The notes below the pieces were generated by a model. It was not told where the DNA came from. It worked only from the letters and a program-made list of their open reading frames with translations, and ran no database searches. 7,044 bases of DNA from Nitrososphaerota archaeon. Lineage in GTDB: Archaea; Thermoproteota; Nitrososphaeria; Nitrososphaerales; JACQRY01. Of the stretch, positions 5,448-7,044 are shown piece after piece (positions within the stretch are counted from its first letter, which is position 1; every line of letters begins with the position of its first letter). Location: NCBI GenBank assembly GCA_016206275.1, contig JACQRY010000192.1, forward strand, positions 1-7,044, written 5' to 3'. Both the position numbers and the translations under genes were made by a program.

Positions 5448-6987
5448 AGTAACCTTCGCAGAGATCTCACCGAGCGAATTCTTCTACCGCAACAGAGATC
5501 TAGCTGGCTTCAGCAACCCTGCAAGAGCACTATACTCTGCTACGAGGGAGCTCGTAGAAAACTCTCTGGACGCCTGTGAAACCTTTGGCATCCTCCCGGA
5601 TATTTACGTCAGGCTCACACCAGCTGAAATGAATGGAAGCGACGCCGATCCAAGGGACTATGTACTAAAGGTTCAGGACAACGGGCCGGGCATTGAGGTG
5701 AAGCATGTGCCCAACGCCTTCGGCAGAGTCTTCTTCGGAAGCAAGTACACTCTGAGGCAGTCAAGAGGCATGTTCGGCATGGGTGGCAAAATGGCCCTGC
5801 TCTACGGTCAGATAACTACGAACAAGCCAGTTACGATAAAGACTTCTTCTGACGGCTCGACAGCCTACACCTTTCAGATGATGATCGATATCCAGCAGAA
5901 TACACCCATTGTAGTTAGAAAAGAGGCTTCTCCGGCAGACGGCTTCACAGGTATCATGGTGGAAACCACTCTAATGGGCGATTATGGTAGAGCTTCTGGG
6001 AAGATCCAGGAATACTTGAAGCAAACCGCCATGGTCACGCCCTACGCTAACATTACTTTTGTAGATGCGTACGGAAACCTAGTCGTCTTCCACAGGAACA
6101 CTACTTCTTTCCCTAACCCTCCTAGGGACACTCTTCCTCATCCCTATGGGATGGATGTTGAAGGGTTTAGGAGACTCTTGAGGCAGACGAAGGAGACGAC
6201 GCTGTTTAACTTTATGCGCAAGAAGAATTTTCATCGGGTTGGGGATCGTATTGCTAGGAAGTTTCTGGAGTATGTGCAGATGGATGCGAGCATGGATCCT
6301 AAGTCTTTGGGTAACGAGGAGACTGTGAAGCTTGTTAACGCTTTGCACAAGTTCCAAGAGTTTCTGCAGCCTGACGCCGACTGCTTGTCTCCACTGGGGG
6401 AAGAGATACTTAAAGCGGGCATTCTGAAAGAGATTGACCCTGAATTCATCGCCATAGCGGTTAGGCCTCCCTCCGCCTACTCGGGGTTCCCCTTCATCGT
6501 GGAGATGGCTTTGGCGTACGGAGGGAAGAACCTTGCTGCCGGGATCAAGGTTTTCCGTTTCGCCAACAGGATTCCTCTGCTCTACGATGAGACTAGTGAC
6601 GTGGTATGGAAGGTCGTTAACGAGGAGATCGATTGGAGACGTTACCGCATACCTCAAAACGCACCGATAGCCGTCATCTCCCACGTATGTTCCACTAGGA
6701 TACCTTACAAGACAGTAGGCAAAGAGTACCTTGCAGACCGGCCTGAACTTGAACGGGAAGCAAAAAATGCTCTAAGAGAAAATCTGAGGCGGCTCACCGG
6801 CTACCTGTATAGAAAGGGAACCATGGAGGCCGTGAAAAGGAAGAAGAATATTTACGCAAAGTATCTTCCTTTAATAGCAAGGTTCTCGACAGAGCTCTCA
6901 CAGGCTAAGAGACCTCCTCGGTATCGAAAGTTGTTGGATGAAGGTGAAGCAGTTGAAGGGCAAAGGACACTCGAAGAGTACCGCTAG
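5440..6987 (+). CDS. top6B: DNA topoisomerase VI subunit B (ATPase subunit)
   Basis: The GHKL ATPase subunit of the type IIB topoisomerase, which with Top6A passes one duplex through another to relax supercoils and decatenate chromosomes. It has 515 aa, at the short end of the family, which is commonly about 520-620. The N-box is RELVENSLDACE (36-47; catalytic E37, Mg-binding N41), the G1 box QDNGPGI (79-85) and the lid/G2 loop SRGMFGMGGKMA (108-119), reading GMGGK where GLGVK is common. The helix-two-turn-helix region is about 225-305. The transducer domain (about 306-480) holds the switch-lysine segment RIPYKTVGKEY (420-430; K424 or K428). No C-terminal Ig-like domain of the methanogen type is seen. 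The start is TTG, backed by GGGAGG, and the N-terminus SPSEFFYRNRDLAGFSNPARALY is typical. Its end overlaps top6A. Confidence 0.96.
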   Translation: MSKVTFAEISPSEFFYRNRDLAGFSNPARALYSATRELVENSLDACETFGILPDIYVRLTPAEMNGSDADPRDYVLKVQDNGPGIEVKHVPNAFGRVFFGSKYTLRQSRGMFGMGGKMALLYGQITTNKPVTIKTSSDGSTAYTFQMMIDIQQNTPIVVRKEASPADGFTGIMVETTLMGDYGRASGKIQEYLKQTAMVTPYANITFVDAYGNLVVFHRNTTSFPNPPRDTLPHPYGMDVEGFRRLLRQTKETTLFNFMRKKNFHRVGDRIARKFLEYVQMDASMDPKSLGNEETVKLVNALHKFQEFLQPDADCLSPLGEEILKAGILKEIDPEFIAIAVRPPSAYSGFPFIVEMALAYGGKNLAAGIKVFRFANRIPLLYDETSDVVWKVVNEEIDWRRYRIPQNAPIAVISHVCSTRIPYKTVGKEYLADRPELEREAKNALRENLRRLTGYLYRKGTMEAVKRKKNIYAKYLPLIARFSTELSQAKRPPRYRKLLDEGEAVEGQRTLEEYR

Positions 6988-7044
6988 CGAAAGAAAGAAG
7001 GAGACCCAACGCCTTCTCCAAGAATTCGGAGTCAAGGTGTACAA
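6938..7044 (+). CDS. top6A: DNA topoisomerase VI subunit A, first ~35 codons only
   Basis: A frame open to the right edge overlaps the last 50 bases of top6B and reads ...SERKKETQRLLQEFGVKVY, which resembles the N-terminus of the Spo11-like subunit A, the subunit that cuts DNA. Top6A directly after top6B is the usual archaeal order. Possible starts are ATG 6938, GTG 6944 or TTG 6953; the last has GGTGA five bases upstream and would give the tightest Shine-Dalgarno. Catalytic Tyr and Toprim motifs lie beyond the window, so the call rests on position, overlap and a short match. Confidence 0.72.
   Translation, partial: MKVKQLKGKGHSKSTASERKKETQRLLQEFGVKVY

Noticed and set aside
5876..5890. ATGATGA resembling a C-box of a C/D guide RNA
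   Set aside because: No D, D' or C' boxes occur at suitable spacing, and it lies in conserved top6B coding sequence.
6079..6684. A 201-codon open frame antisense to top6B
   Set aside because: It lies wholly inside the secure Top6B gene, has no recognisable domain and no ribosome site; its composition is what a mirrored coding frame gives.

Overview
The window is archaeal. It encodes the beta subunit of archaeal initiation factor 2, a DUF424 protein, a RIO1-type kinase, an archaeal Dim2/Pno1 two-KH protein and topoisomerase VI subunit B, with the start of subunit A at the right edge. Short overlaps between genes, GTG and TTG starts, and TATA-like boxes about 25 bases ahead of likely transcription starts also fit Archaea. 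I cannot name the lineage from sequence reading alone. The gene set suits a TACK-type archaeon (Bathyarchaeia or a relative), but that is a weak inference. A C-terminal CxC motif in the MTA phosphorylase hints at thermophilic relatives.

Left part (1-2693, minus strand): three genes read leftwards as a probable operon. In transcription order they are S-methyl-5'-thioadenosine phosphorylase, a PRPP-binding adenine-phosphoribosyltransferase-like protein, and S-adenosylhomocysteine hydrolase, which is cut by the left edge. Together they look like a unit for recycling the products of S-adenosylmethionine use. MTA is split to adenine, adenine can be recaptured as AMP, and SAH is split to adenosine and homocysteine.

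Centre (2694-3280): a divergent 140-bp promoter region with GGTT/AACC-type palindromes separates that operon from a small stand-alone Rieske [2Fe-2S] protein on the plus strand. The Rieske protein has the extra cysteine pair that forms a disulfide in bc1-type Rieske domains. A 126-bp gap with a good TATA-like box follows.

Right part (3281-7044, plus strand): aIF2-beta, DUF424, RIO1, Dim2/Pno1, Top6B and Top6A are packed closely. Four of the five junctions overlap or touch, and the only clear gap is 69 bp before RIO1. The cluster joins translation initiation, late 16S rRNA/30S maturation and DNA topology. The DUF424 protein has no assigned function, and its position makes a role in translation or 30S maturation a reasonable hypothesis.

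No tRNA, rRNA, CRISPR array, insertion sequence or prophage signal was seen. No gene-free stretch exceeds 300 bases. The gaps are 1207-1314, 2694-2833, 3155-3280 and 4021-4089. The most interesting leads are the conserved but uncharacterised DUF424 gene with a divergent C-terminus, an unusual Lys in the PRPP loop of the phosphoribosyltransferase, the disulfide-type soluble Rieske protein, and an inverted repeat that could fold over the ahcY start.
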